Origin: a bacterium
GTDB lineage: Bacteria > Oederibacteriota > CAKKQC01
DNA length: 64,000 nt
Direction: 5' to 3'
Assembly (NCBI GenBank): GCA_919901855.1
Contig: CAKKQC010000027.1
Location: 1 to 64,000 of the forward strand
In this document: positions 12,501 to 20,300 of the stretch, one piece after another
Numbering within the stretch: position 1 is the stretch's first letter
Layout: every line of letters starts with the position of its first letter
Program-made: the position numbers and the translations under genes
Notes under the pieces: generated by a model
The model's input: the letters and a program-made list of their open reading frames with translations, nothing else
What the model was told of the DNA's origin: nothing
Database searches by the model: none

Positions 12501-15500
12501 GTCGCGCCCGGGTTGGCGTTCACGACCCCGATCTTCTGGTCGTTGAGCCGGTAGCCGAAGTGGTCGACCTTGATCGACGGCGCGAACGTGACGGGATCGA
12601 GGATCTGCTCGCCGTTCGACACGATCGGGGTCGTCGAGATCCCGCCCGCCGAGACGCTGTCCAAGGCGTAGACCGTGGCCGTGAAGTATTCGATCCCGGG
12701 GAGCGTCCCAGTGTACGTCCAGGTGAACGTGATCGACGCACCCGCGGCGAGCGTGACCGGCATGGCCGGCCAGGGACCCGCCACGTAGCTCACGCCGCCG
12801 GTACCCGACACCACGAACGGCGACGCGGTGACCCCCGTGGCCTGCGCGGTGCCCGTGTTCGTGACCGTGAGCGTGATCCTGAAGTTCGAACCCGTGTTCA
12901 CGTTCGGGAACGCGACCAGCCGGGCGTCGAGCACGGCATGGTCGACCTGGATCTCGTACCAGAGCGCGGCGTTCGCCTCCGAGATCGCGAACTGGGCTTT
13001 GCCGCCCGAGTTGTTGACCGTGACCGCCGCACCGCGCGCACCGGTGTTGGACAGCGCCCACACCCGCACGTTCGCCGGCGGGAACGGAAGCGTCATGCTC
13101 GCGGGCACGCCTTCGACCAGCGCGGGCGAGGAGCCCCAGTCGTTCCGGCTCGTTAACTGGGTGCCCTCCGGCGGCGGCCAGGCGATGGGCGTGCTCGGAT
13201 AGGTGTAGAAGCCCTGGCCCGTGTTGCGCTGGGCTCCCAGCGCGGTAAGCACGATCTCGCGCGCCTGCGACAGCGCCACCATCCCGTCCATGGCGGTCAA
13301 GGCGACGACGTTGTACCCGCCCTGGAGCCCCATGCCGGGCTGGAACTGGAAGCCCGAGAGCGTGATCGTCTTGCCCCCGCCGTACCCGACGATCCACTTC
13401 GACCGCGGGCTGTCCACGGTGACGAACCCCTTCCCCGCCGTCGAGGTGTCCCACACGAGCTGGCCGGTATCCGACCGGAGGACGTTGCCCGACACGTTCA
13501 CCGAACCGGGCGCCAGCGCGCCGCCGGGCACTACCGGGGTCTTGCCCGTCGCCAGTGCGATCCGGGTCACCAGCGCGACCTTGTCGTCGATCCCGACACT
13601 CCCGGAGCCCGGAATCCACCCGCCGCTGTCGGCGGCGCCGTTTATCTCGGCGTCCTGGCTCATGGACGCGACCATGACGCTGGTGCCGGGCGCGATGTCG
13701 CCCCGCAGGAACGCCGCGGCGGCGGGCACGAACGAGGCCATCTTGACCGGGTTCTGCTGGATGTCGAAGTATCCGTCGATCCTCTGCGAATTCCAGTTCG
13801 AGTTGGTCCCCGCGTAGGAGAACGGGAACAGGCCGTCGAAATCCTGGAGGGATCCGTACGCCGAGATCAATGGGAAGCACTCGGCCTCGAACGTGAGCGG
13901 CGCCGGGTGGTTGTACTCGGTCATGGTCACGGGCTTGCCGTATGTGCGCCAGCCCGCGTTCCCCGGTCCCGCGCCGGCGGGGTTGTTCACCATCGCTTTG
14001 TTGTATTGGTACCAGTCGGTCGCACTCCACGGGATGCCCGGGAAGGTCGGGTGGTTCCAGTACGCGTGGGTGTCCACGAAGTCCATGTCGGCCATGAGGT
14101 TCGCGGTCCCGAACCAGCCGGCGGTGCTCGTGACCAGTCCCTTGTACCCCAGCGTGGTCTTGATGTACGCGTACATGTCCAGCCAGTACGCGCGCTCGGT
14201 GTCCCACAGGAAGCGCTCGAAGTCCCGGCGGGCCGTGACCGTGCGGTCCGTGACCGTTTCCGGCGAGGTCGTGCAGTGCGACGAGCACGGAATGTAAAGC
14301 ATGGAGTTCGTGTCGAGGTTCTCGCCCGCGACCAGCCCGAAGGTGCCGCCGGACTTGAACGAGACCTGGGCGAGGTAGACGTTCCCCGCCTGCGCGCCCA
14401 TGTCGAACGAGATCCGGGCGTTCGCGTCCGTCGCCGTCGCCACGAACGAGAACGTGAAGAGCTGGTACGAGGTCGTCAAGGGGACGGTCTGATAGAGGCC
14501 GAGCGTGCCCCACGGCGAATGGTTCATCGCGATCGAGACAATCACGTCTCTAGCCACGCTCGCCTTGGCGTAGAAGCTCACCGTGTACGGCTGGCCGGCG
14601 GTCACCCCGAACCCGGCCTGCGTGAGCTGGATCTCCCAGGAGTTGGAGCCCGGGTTGGTTATGGTGTTGAGTTCCTGGTTGCTCCCCGCCGGCCCGCCCC
14701 CGATGATCACGCTCGGGACGGCGGCCGCGGCGCCCTGCACACCGAGACTCCACGGCGGCAGGGCCCCGGTCCCGAAGTCCCAGTTCGTCAGGATCTCGGC
14801 GCCCAGCGCCTGGTTGAACGCAAACCCGGCCGCCAGCATCGCCGCGTGGGTTCCGTACTTGGCCTTGAGCCAGAGGTTCCATTGAGACCTGAGCTCGCCG
14901 AGGTACGACGGCGGCAGGCTGTCGAGCATGCAGAGCGTGTATCCCGACACGAGCCCGTTCTCGTTGTTGATCTCGACCATGCCGACCGCCGGCTCGTCCA
15001 CGTACCGGTTCCCGGTGTACGCGTTAGTGTGGGTGAGGAGGTCGCGGGTGAAGTCCTTCTGAAGCGCGAGCGCCTTGGCATCGAACATGGGGATGAGGCC
15101 CCGGGTCTTCCACCCTACCTGCATGATGTCGGCGTTGAGATCCGTCCCGGGAAAGAACGGCCGGGAGACGACGGTGTTGATGTTGACGTAGACCCCGCTC
15201 GCCTTGAGCTGGGAGACGAAATAATCGAACTTGAGGAGCTGGCCCGCGTCGATCGTCCGGTCCGGCTGGGCCTCGCTCGCCGTCGTCCACCATCCGTTCC
15301 CCCACGTGCCGACGGCCTCCGCGTCCGCGTGGTGGATGCGCACCATGTTGACCCCGTACTTGGCGAGTCGTCCGGCCACCGCCTGGGCGTCCGCCTGCGT
15401 CGCCGGGAAGTTCGACCCGTACGTCGTGTTGGTGCCCCAGAACCGGATCCGGCCGTTGGTCGTGGCGAAATGGCCCTGGGGGTCGGCAAAGACGAACCCG

Positions 15501-15649
15501 TACTTGCCCGCGGGCTTGTCCAGATAGACCGAGAGGTCCGTGAGCGTGGGGGTGGAATCGTTCCAGGGGAGCGTGAACGGGATGACGGCGCGGGCGTCCG
15601 GAGCCAGCAGGCACAACAGGAAAAGAGGAATGCGCCGGGCCCAGGTCAT
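1..15649 (-). CDS. giant secreted multidomain glycoside hydrolase (barrel + CBM + GH9 + CARDB-like repeats), 3' end outside window
   Basis: An ATG at 15649 opens a frame with no stop down to base 2, so at least 5216 residues are encoded and the C-terminus is outside the window. Residues 1-20 form a signal peptide (MTWARRIPLFLLCLLAPDARA). Residues ~25-640 look like a GH-A clan TIM barrel: the candidate acid/base is E230 in VEINNENGL and the nucleophile E578 in MTEYNHP. A CBM4/9-like sandwich is inserted at ~285-438. Residues ~905-1015 are CARDB-like, ~1020-1105 a CelD_N-type Ig domain, and ~1110-1640 a GH9 catalytic domain with D1186/D1189 in GGWHDAGDYNKY and acid E1631 in TENDVAYQGEV. A DUF11-like domain (~1645-1745), one sandwich and a CBM-like jelly roll (~1880-2040) follow, then about 27 CARDB-like modules to the window edge. 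It probably degrades beta-glucan polysaccharide outside the cell. GH9 is confident; the first barrel's family is not. Confidence 0.85.
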   Translation of the reverse strand, partial: MTWARRIPLFLLCLLAPDARAVIPFTLPWNDSTPTLTDLSVYLDKPAGKYGFVFADPQGHFATTNGRIRFWGTNTTYGSNFPATQADAQAVAGRLAKYGVNMVRIHHADAEAVGTWGNGWWTTASEAQPDRTIDAGQLLKFDYFVSQLKASGVYVNINTVVSRPFFPGTDLNADIMQVGWKTRGLIPMFDAKALALQKDFTRDLLTHTNAYTGNRYVDEPAVGMVEINNENGLVSGYTLCMLDSLPPSYLGELRSQWNLWLKAKYGTHAAMLAAGFAFNQALGAEILTNWDFGTGALPPWSLGVQGAAAAVPSVIIGGGPAGSNQELNTITNPGSNSWEIQLTQAGFGVTAGQPYTVSFYAKASVARDVIVSIAMNHSPWGTLGLYQTVPLTTSYQLFTFSFVATATDANARISFDMGAQAGNVYLAQVSFKSGGTFGLVAGENLDTNSMLYIPCSSHCTTSPETVTDRTVTARRDFERFLWDTERAYWLDMYAYIKTTLGYKGLVTSTAGWFGTANLMADMDFVDTHAYWNHPTFPGIPWSATDWYQYNKAMVNNPAGAGPGNAGWRTYGKPVTMTEYNHPAPLTFEAECFPLISAYGSLQDFDGLFPFSYAGTNSNWNSQRIDGYFDIQQNPVKMASFVPAAAAFLRGDIAPGTSVMVASMSQDAEINGAADSGGWIPGSGSVGIDDKVALVTRIALATGKTPVVPGGALAPGSVNVSGNVLRSDTGQLVWDTSTAGKGFVTVDSPRSKWIVGYGGGKTITLSGFQFQPGMGLQGGYNVVALTAMDGMVALSQAREIVLTALGAQRNTGQGFYTYPSTPIAWPPPEGTQLTSRNDWGSSPALVEGVPASMTLPFPPANVRVWALSNTGARGAAVTVNNSGGKAQFAISEANAALWYEIQVDHAVLDARLVAFPNVNTGSNFRITLTVTNTGTAQATGVTASPFVVSGTGGVSYVAGPWPAMPVTLAAGASITFTWTYTGTLPGIEYFTATVYALDSVSAGGISTTPIVSNGEQILDPVTFAPSIKVDHFGYRLNDQKIGVVNANPGATAEVHRASDGSLVYRIPADGGSITSKGLDPDANENVWQVDFSNFKTEGTYYLKVPALAGKSYDFDIKESVYNRAGYAILKAFFAQRCGVPHGPAHMGVWADPGGACHTADTACAHNQWDDLDATNHGTLDLSGGWHDAGDYNKYLGSAGLKGGGSWGGDGGAAVWGIAMGFELNSTAYNSDATAIPESGNNVPDCLDEIRFQLDFYRKMQAPGLGGKVLSIVKKRLGDYSGGSPPSGDTGTPRYYLNPTNDSTSIAGACFCIGARLWAPYDAAYAATLTACANSAWAAESALTGNECKLWFAAELYRLDNAGPNAVAAKSYVDTYCTWTSPGGMNSVWVQYNVSLNTAGMRAMTAYTLAPGATGSVVNGMRANFSNLVNDAFTKGGGYMSGCDLDEEFNWGSNAYKGRRGLHLLHAARIGATGTHTVQEARDRAQAILHYFYGLNGPNMVYASNMAAIGGEHSSWQLYHGWFGNWGDADGKASFLGKPAAVAEIGYPYYAGTDSIGINDNNTSTYGPFPGIIPGGANVYYGGSVVPPLGGLGGTGRHYWYRDWAFCCTGPDASGAVAVPWEITENDVAYQGEVAGLAAAFMSPDTQIALVKTADKDPVYRGDNLVYTITVSNTSANTAYNIQVWDTVPGGVAFVNAPGGVFDGTKAVWNIAKVVPGGITAVTMTVSVSGMASTVGPNTAQADFQNPAFSPQPTVTSNDVTVTEVAGGWLLGWWTLSSTALSEEGTVVATLSVSNTGVMTVTGIDLVPFWETGTGGWLVPVDGPATGVPASLAPGALFSLTWTLTGVELGVVNLTVTITGTDTGPLTSDPIVSPNAEVYTIPGCPLLLSGAETLDGHGTWSGAWATRTVNGTTAAAITQGTGCLLASITSTQNTQDKWANLTGFTPSVWTPYTKFTADVYVDPGNLPWTTGGAYLSLYANNFFTGQITSTVLLASGMNNVSLDLTFTTAGGAVLSTDALSTLILHLDIANTKAGGRIYVDNLRLAGPPNAGGKLAARVTSPPAPVIGTWFTVALTLTNTGSTAVLGVMPAIARPIGDYRVFQELGPIPPGPVDLNPGAAQTFRWTYSASGGGVVQFTASGAGSTCGGLPALGTATVYSTISGPAILDAYVTGYLSPRNVGQTFLVTVTITNTGGAAATGDTLLNLVTMPFWVSGTGSATKGPGPTPALPWASLGIGQSQTFTWTYTGSAPGTVWFTATVNGTDSYSGKAISDTATSGPYVIQRPAALAASFTTIPVSRNEGQGVWLTLTVTNTGDATALNVTIPSPYRPDVTGTGVVNYSAGPTPSLSPTLTRTIPGGMSITFTWTYSASSPGWIVFTETVTARDGTSGAVLTTGPVMTGTFYIDKAAVLEALFECPAVVNVGQPFLVTLTVSNTGGGTAGPFTVAPVFSLTATPITVSGAGSVTTLLDPTPGYPYFLPGHTGVVFTYTFTGVSPGLVTMITQVTATDFNNSAYLDTGLLYVNGGPDSVLVQVGSDMRGSPVTAKRPDGATTVCIGDRIQVAMTVTNSGGAPVLNLSGTCFVAGTGKAAFAWMNPVGTTLPGGGNRAFFTWTFSATGAGVLDFTVTVTGNDGNSGAALSATRISNPVTIAGPGALRAVVSAPTSSPGDETIEVVLTVTNSGGAPLDITNVNMVSTDDGIGIYHDFANGPMPGGTASGVMPGTSAMFTWTYYVWGGAPWTAPDIIWTGSVDAVTCGGLVLSTWDTSAPSNVKLDGSLKVLANTICTGQNFLVTLTITNNGSVAATGLVTPPLSTVGPGGVTYVAGPRPAQPYGPLNPLARITFTWTYTASTAGSVTMQASADATDGSTGEPVSAGPYVSNALLIGDPGAFSVSGSVSPGVLVGSPFTVRLTVTNTGGMPITALTATVYATPGGAFVSRPLGPVPINLASLAANGATTFIFTYTATGAGAVTFTMSVAGTTCGAVQRVKAVVSTVVSTPAVLSATVMVSPLPNRDVGQEFFVTLRVRNSGGATAQGLNIEPFWITGPGGAAYSSGPDPVLPMDLASGASAVFSWTYTGASPGLVRFTTTVTALDVASGLPISLGWRLSNTVLIQAPAALDAAVSLVPLSVCSPTGTFQVRLTVTNTGGATATAMVMSGWVITGAGGVSAGSGPLPPMPFTLGGGLSQTFTWTYTGITNGDVTFTSSVSGIGANTGATTYAGPVSSPALTVGSPGAFGVVTTVQPYVSAGQWFEVFLTVTNTGGTDITNLGATVYVNPGSAFVSKPSPPVPVVVPLLVPGDWQTFSFGVTATGAGVVTFTASGVGMTCNGATPLKLGAWVSATVQTAVALSATIGIYPVAPCVGQDFVVTLTVTNTGGAAATGVDLVNAPIVMTGAGTATLKDGPMPGLPVDLAGGASAVFTWTYTGLTAGVLTLSTTVTATDANSGVLKTTGVIKRAATITTAGQLTATAWGPAKVSLGQWFGIRVTVTNTGGSAVTALTATAFAGPGGGLVGGPGVPVPVALALLGVGGTTTFAFSCTATGLGNVTFTVTAVGSTLCGGVPMPATGAGIVNVLIQKPAQLAAQVVQYASAVCTGQPYLVTLTVTNTGEADANGVNVQWPANPFGVGGGGNATKADGPMPAMNVSLAGGASQTFTWTYSGSAAGNVILTTTVTGTDANSSAVVTTGAVPSNAIAVAAAGALVARTTVSPGRVSIGQWITVALTVTNTGGADVNGVLPDVAVGPGAALVVAESGPVPAGPVTILSGTSQTFVWTYSANGAGLAVFTGTGTGTTCGSTNLLAASTVTATVQTPAALDATVKLLAATACTGKTFLVTLTVTNTGQADATALTAAAWTLDGGGAATGVGPNPVLPVALAGGATWTFTWTYTGSAAGPVTFTTTLSAVDANSTFPVTVGPLAAGPVTVTDPGVLAAVSSVPPYVSVGQWFPVELTVTNTGGTDITGLTATAYVNPGSGFVSKPWNAIPAGPITLTAGTSQTFMFGVTATGAGVVTFTASGVGMTCGGTTALVAKASVSATVQSAIALSATVGIYPAAPCVGQDFVVTLTVTNAGQATAWGMDLVAPPLVMTGGGTASLSAGPYPALPATLLGGATAVFTWTFTGLTAGVLTLSSTVTATDANSGVVKTTGALNRAATISTPGAFAVAGAAPVAVSEGQWFTVALTVTNTGGTAVTALTATVYAGPGGGLVSGAEGPVPVDLASLAAGTATTFYFSYTATGAGPVTFTVTVAGTTLCGGVPTPVQAVRSVVVTIQKPAQLTAAVAQYASAICTGQSYQVTLTVTNTGEADATGVDVQWPGNPFGVSGGGNATKTAGPVPAMPVTLAGGASQTFTFTYLGAAVGSVILTTTVTGTDANSLAGVTTGLVPSPAIAVTAAGALSARTTVTPGQVSIGQWITVALTVTNSGSADVDAVLPDLAVGPGSGLVGLETGPTPSGPVTLAAGASQTFVWSYSATGAGLAVFTATGTGTTCGSTNLLAASVVTATVQTPAALVAYAKAYVASVCTGQNFLVTVTVTNTGGATASGVNALWELSGLGGAATGVGPTPVLPASLVGGASATFTWTYTGTVAGQVILTTTVTAVDANSLSVLTSGLRGATGPKGMSVDNPGVLDVVATVPGHVSVGEWFPLTLTVSNTGGMGAAIVTGVTATAYVNPGGGFVSNPSSPIPAGPFTLIPGGSALFMFGVTATGAGVVTFTASGVGMTCSGATALIAKASVSATVETAVALSATIGIYPTGPCVGQDFVVTLTVTNSGQATATGLDVVAPPLVMTGGGTASLSAGPYPALPATLLGGATAVFTWTYTGLTAGVLTLSTTVTAMDANSGVVETTGALNRAATISTAGAFASAIAAPAAVSAGQWFTVALTVTNTGGTAVTGLSATIYAGPGGGLVSVAQGPVPVDLASLTVAGATTFVFSYTATGAGPVTFTVTVAGTTLCGGVLVAVEAAGSVTVQVQVPAQLTAQAAQYASAICTGQSYQVTLTVTNTGEADATGVNVQWPGNPFGVSGGGNATETAGPEPAMPATVAGNSSVTFTWTYSGSSAGTVILTTTVTGTDANSLGVVTTGAVPSSAIAVTAAGALVACTTVSPPVVSAGQWVTVALTVTNAGGADVTGMLPDLAVGPGAALVGLETGPIPAGPVTLTAGTSQTFVWTYSTAGAGLAVFTATGTGTTCGSTNLLAASVVTATVQTPAALAGSVATGPGAACVG

Positions 15650-15703
15650 GGTCCGGCGCGTACCTCTATCTGATACCGGCGTGTGAGTGGTTGAAACGGG
15701 AAT

Positions 15704-15725
15704 CCCCCTGCCCTCCCCTTACCCC
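15704..15725 (-). promoter_or_regulatory. G-quadruplex-type motif in the leader of the giant gene
   Basis: The minus strand carries four G-runs (5'-GGGG TAA GGGG A GGG CA GGGGG-3') about 55 bases upstream of the giant gene's ATG. This fits the consensus for an intramolecular G-quadruplex with very short loops. It lies on the coding strand, so it would be in the mRNA leader if transcription starts upstream of it. A role in expression is inference only. Confidence 0.4.
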
Positions 15726-15764
15726 ACAAGTGTAGGCCCCGGCGGGCCGTTCGGACAACCCGGG

Positions 15765-15785
15765 CAGCCGTGGAAACGACGGCTG
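15765..15785 (-). terminator. hairpin downstream of the PorV-TPR gene
   Basis: A perfect 7-bp stem (CAGCCGT/ACGGCTG, 7-base loop) starts 28 bases past the stop codon of the upstream gene. There is no T-tract, so it may be a weak terminator or an mRNA 3'-end structure separating the PorV gene from the giant glycosidase gene. Confidence 0.35.
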
Positions 15786-15813
15786 GAGCTTGGGTTTGGA
15801 GGAGTTTTCCCCG

Positions 15814-17367
15814 TCAGCGCGCGAGCTGGTCCACGTACGCCTTGAGCGGGGGATTGTCCGGGTGGAGCCGGAGGGATTCGCGGTAGGAGACGAGAGCCGC
15901 GGACTTGTCCCCCTTGGCCAATTGGCAGTTGCCGACGAGCTGCCAGGCCTCCCAGTTGGTCCGGTCCGCGGTCAGGACCGCCGACCCCTTCCGCCACGCG
16001 CCGTCGATGTCGCCGGCCACGTACAGGGCGGTCGCGGACGCGACCGCAGACGAAGCCGAGGACGGCTTCGTCGCGGCGGTCGCCGCGGGCGGGGTCGCGG
16101 GCACGATCCTCGTAAGGAACGTCCTGAGTTCGGGGTTGTCGGGGTGGAGCTCGAGCGACTTCTTGAACGCGGCGACCGCCCCCTGCGTGTCCCCCTGCGC
16201 GTGGAGGGCGTTGCCCTTCATCTGCCAGGCTTCCCAGTAGAACGGGTTGAGCTTGATCGCGTCGGTGGCCTTGGAGACCGCGGTCGCCTGGTCGCCCGCC
16301 GCGAAGGCGGCGGAGGCGTCCCGGAGCGCCTGCGTCGCGTCGCGCTCGAGCTCGGCCGAGATCATGGTCTCGCCCGTGCGCTTGGGCCCGAGCGTGCTGA
16401 GCGCGATGACGTGCGCCTCCTCGAACTCGGCCTCCTGCCGCTCGACGGCGGAGGGGCCGAGCCCGTAGAGGAAGGCGAACCGGTGGCTGACCGCGAGGTC
16501 GCCGAACGGCTGGTAGGCGTAGTCGAGGCCGAACCGGCCGGCCCGCACCCCGGCGCCGACCCCAAAGCCCGTGAGCCCGCCGAGGGACTGGTCCTTGCCG
16601 CGGTGGCCGTAGCCCATCCGGAGGGCGATCGCCTTCACGGGCAGGAGCTCCGCGCCGAGCGAGACGCGCGGCGACTTGTCCGTCAGTCCGTACCCGCCCT
16701 CCGCCGCCACCCGGAGGCGCGGGGACATGAGCCAGGCGAGCCCGGCCCGCACGGACCCGGGCAGCGAGAATCCGGCCGACTTCGTCCCCAGGTGCAGGAC
16801 CGCCCACCCGGCGCGCAGGCCCGGGGCGACGGGCACAAGTCCGCCCGCCGAGACGCCGTAGAGCGCCCCGCCCCCCACGGCCTCGTCCACGCGCTCGATC
16901 GCGACGCCCGTGTAGCCCCCGAGGAACGGGGGGTTGGCGGCCGCGATCGAGAACGAGACCGCGAGATCCCGCGCTTCCCGCGTGCCCGTGATGACGCCGT
17001 CGGCGTCACGGAGCTCGTAGGAGCCGTAGGAGAACGAGGTCAGCGAGAGACCCAAAGTCTGCCGCGCCACCGGGATCGCGACGGCGCCGTAGACGAGCGA
17101 GAGGCCGTTCCCCGCGTTGTCGTACTGCACTTGTCCCTCCGCGTTCCGGCAGAAGCCGAGCCCCCCGGGATTCCACGAGATGGCGGAGGCGTCGTCGGCC
17201 ACGGCCGTGAACGCCTCCCCCATCCCGACCGGCCGCGCGGCCATGCCGCGGGCGAGGAAGGCCGCGCGCCGGAACCCGAACTCGGACGACACCAGGGGCA
17301 GGTTCTCGGCGCGCGCCTGCGCCGCGAGAGCCAGGCACGCGAGGAGGAGAAGTCCCGGTCCCCTCAT
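15814..17367 (-). CDS. PorV/PorQ-like (UPF0164) outer-membrane beta-barrel protein with C-terminal TPR repeats
   Basis: The ATG at 17367 overlaps the stop of the upstream gene (ATGA), and the protein starts with a signal peptide (MRGPGLLLLACLALAAQARA). Residues ~20-320 carry the PorV/UPF0164 signature: an N-terminal segment ARPVGMGEAFTAVADDASAI, then WNPGGLG, then alternating amphipathic beta-strands (e.g. LRVAAEGGYGLTDKSPRVSLGA). Residues ~360-517 contain TPR units ending in the same phrase, SLxLHPDNP, twice. Family members in Bacteroidota carry or bind secreted proteins at the outer membrane. The open frame extends 49 codons upstream, but the signal peptide and the overlap fix this start. 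Translational coupling to a huge secreted protein suggests a partner role in export or surface attachment, which is an inference. Confidence 0.8.
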   Translation of the reverse strand: MRGPGLLLLACLALAAQARAENLPLVSSEFGFRRAAFLARGMAARPVGMGEAFTAVADDASAISWNPGGLGFCRNAEGQVQYDNAGNGLSLVYGAVAIPVARQTLGLSLTSFSYGSYELRDADGVITGTREARDLAVSFSIAAANPPFLGGYTGVAIERVDEAVGGGALYGVSAGGLVPVAPGLRAGWAVLHLGTKSAGFSLPGSVRAGLAWLMSPRLRVAAEGGYGLTDKSPRVSLGAELLPVKAIALRMGYGHRGKDQSLGGLTGFGVGAGVRAGRFGLDYAYQPFGDLAVSHRFAFLYGLGPSAVERQEAEFEEAHVIALSTLGPKRTGETMISAELERDATQALRDASAAFAAGDQATAVSKATDAIKLNPFYWEAWQMKGNALHAQGDTQGAVAAFKKSLELHPDNPELRTFLTRIVPATPPAATAATKPSSASSAVASATALYVAGDIDGAWRKGSAVLTADRTNWEAWQLVGNCQLAKGDKSAALVSYRESLRLHPDNPPLKAYVDQLAR

Positions 17368-20300
17368 CGCTCCACCCGCAGCTTCGCGACCGGGAACGTC
17401 CGGACGACCCCGTTGAGATAAGTCACCGTCGCGCGGATGAGGTACATCCCGGGCGCCCAGTGCCGCAGGTCCTTGATCGTCACGTTGCCGTCGATCGACG
17501 GGATCAACCCCCACGTGCCGGTAAAGACCCGGTGCATGGAGGCGTCGTAGGCGTCGAGCACGATCAGCAGAGTATCACTCCCGAGCGCGAGATAGCACGT
17601 GACCTGGTCCCCCCGCGCGGGGTTCGGGTAAAGGGCGATCTCGCCCGAAGGCCGCGCGGTAACCGCGAGAGTGGCCGAGGCCGAGGTCCCGATCCCGGCC
17701 GTAGTCCACACGGTGCCGGAAAGACCGTCGTAGAACCCGGACAGGAGCCCGGTCAGCTTGACGGACCCGCCGTCTACCGAGGTCATCCGCCAGACCCACT
17801 CCTTCGATTCCCCGTTCGCGAGCGTCGCGCTGAGCTCCGCAGGACCCAGGTCCACGCGCACGAGCCGGGGATCCGACACGCTCAGCGCCGGCCGAACGTC
17901 CCAGACGGTGGCCGCACCCGTGTTCGTGACCGTGAGCCGGAACGTGAAGGGCGTCCCGTACCGCATCGCCGCCGGCGTCGCGCTCGCGCTGGCCACCAGG
18001 GTAGGCGCGGCCGCCACGAACACGGTGTTGGAAGTCACCCCCGTCATGCTGACGGTCCAGAAGGTGGGCTCCGTCCAGAAGACGGACGCGCCGAACGAGA
18101 CCGTCCCCGAAGCCAGGGCGGTCACCGTCCATGTGAACACCTTGGGCGGACAGCCGGTCGTGTCGACGACACAGTTGATCTGGGGACACGCCTCGACCAG
18201 GCTCCAGGAAGCCGGATTCGGGCCGCCCGCTTGCATGGCGAACGACGTGGACGAGATCCGCAGCGACGCCGTCGGCGTGACCGACCAGATCGGGATCGCG
18301 CCCGTGTTCGAGACGGTCATCGTGACGAGGATCGTGCCGCCCTGCGCGACGACGGGCGGACTCGCCGTCAGCCGGGCGGTTAGCTGGCCCACGGGCACGA
18401 GGCAGGCGAACCCGAAGACCGTCGCACTGAACCCGACCCCGTATCCACTGTCGGTGCCGTATGCGATCGTGGCCACCTCGATCCATCCCTCGCCGGACGT
18501 GCTGTACGTCCAGATGAACGCGGTCGCGGACTGGCCGTGGACCATCAACGGGCCCGGCGGTTCCGGCCCGCTCGCGAGCGCGAGGGCCGGGCTGCCCGTA
18601 AACGGCACCGTCACCGGCACCGGCCAGACGGAGACGGCATCCAACGGCATGTCCCCCGTGTTCGTGACCGTTACCCGGACCGTAACCATCTGCCCGGAGG
18701 CTACCACCATGGAAGTGATGGAAATATCCGAGCTCATCACGGCCGGCCGCGCGAGCATGCACGACCCGGAACCGCCCGCCGACGCCACGCCCCCCGCCCC
18801 ATCGTCCCCGGTCACGGTCGCGGTGAGCTGGAGGACGCCGTAGCCCGACACCGAGTACGTCCACGTCAGCACGGTGGAACTCCCCACCGGCAGATTGAGC
18901 ATCGCCACCGGCCCGGACTCGAGGATCAGCGCCCCGGGCGGAACGTAGACCACGCTCGGCACCAGGTTGCGGGCCTCCAGCGCTCCCGTGTTCGTGATCG
19001 TGAGCGTGACCGTTAGCCACTGCCCCACGAGAACTGTCGACGAGGGAGCGGGCATCGCGAGGGCGACGTCGAGCACGGCGATGGGCGCGACGAGGAGGGT
19101 CGCCGAACTCGACGCGGCCAGCGACCCGCCGAGCCCGGTGTCGATTCCGGTTACCGTCGCCGTCCACGTCACCAGCCCGTACCCGGTGACCGAGTAGGTC
19201 CAGATGAACGTACGCGTGGCGCCCGGCGCCATCGTGATGGTCCCGGACGGCGTCGGCCCGACGGAGAGCGTGACCGAGAGGGCGGCCGTGTTGAGCTCGA
19301 TCTCGGGGATGACCATCTCCGCGTCCGCGAGCCCGGTGTTCTTCACCCGGCACCGGACGTCCACGGCCTGGCCGGGGATGGCCTGGTTCGGCACCACCGT
19401 GAGGAGGGCCGTCAGGAACGCGGCCTCGAGCATCGCGTTGGCCGTCAGGCTCGAGGTCGCGGACGCCCCCTGGTCGTCGACCGGGATGATCCGGTACCGG
19501 TACCGGAGCCCGTTGGTCACGTTCGTGTCGGTGAAGGCGTTCGACGCCGCGCCGGTGACGTCCGCGTACCAGTTGTCGAGCGTGATCGCGACCGTCGAGG
19601 TCGTGGCCCGGTACACGCGGTACCCGGACACCGCCCGGGTCCCGGCGGACGCCTGCACCCAGGAGATGCTGATGGCCGCCCCGGCCGCGACCGCGGTAAG
19701 CCCCGCCGCGGGCCGGGGCGGGCTGAACGGGGCGAATCCGTACTTCGCGACCGCCGCGTCCATCTGGCCGTCGGGCATGCCCTCGCCCCCGGCCACGACC
19801 GCGTACCCCGTGCCCGAGATCGCCACCGCGTACAGGACGTCGGACCCCGACGCGAGGCCGTCATGGGTGAACGTGTCCAGGAGGTTCCCGGCGTTATCGA
19901 ACCGCACGACGAGCCAGTTCTCCCCCTGGCCCAGGTCCGCCCGGGTCTCGGAGCCCGCCACGATCACGTTGCCGCCCGCGTCCACGGCGACCCCGCGGGC
20001 GTAGTCGTTGCCGCCGGCGGGCGAGTCGTAGGTCCAGTCCCAGAGGAGGTGCAGACGGGGGTCGTACTTCCGCACGCGCCAGTTGGTCCCCTCGGCGGCC
20101 GTGTCCTCGTAGCCGGCGACGATGAAGTTGCCGACGGGATCGACCGCGACCACGGGCGCGTAGGCGGAGTAGCCCGGCGGGTTGTACGCGGTGGCGCCCA
20201 GGAGGGATCCCAGCGAGGCGTTGTACTCCCGGATGGACCACTTCACCGTCCCGGGGGACACGGTCTCCTGCCCCACCGCGAGGATGTTCCCGCCCGCGTC

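Noticed and set aside
11514-14513. A 999-codon minus-strand frame inside the giant glycosidase region
   Set aside because: It is out of frame with the GH9/CBM reading and shows no domain or signal peptide; the true frame gives continuous family motifs.
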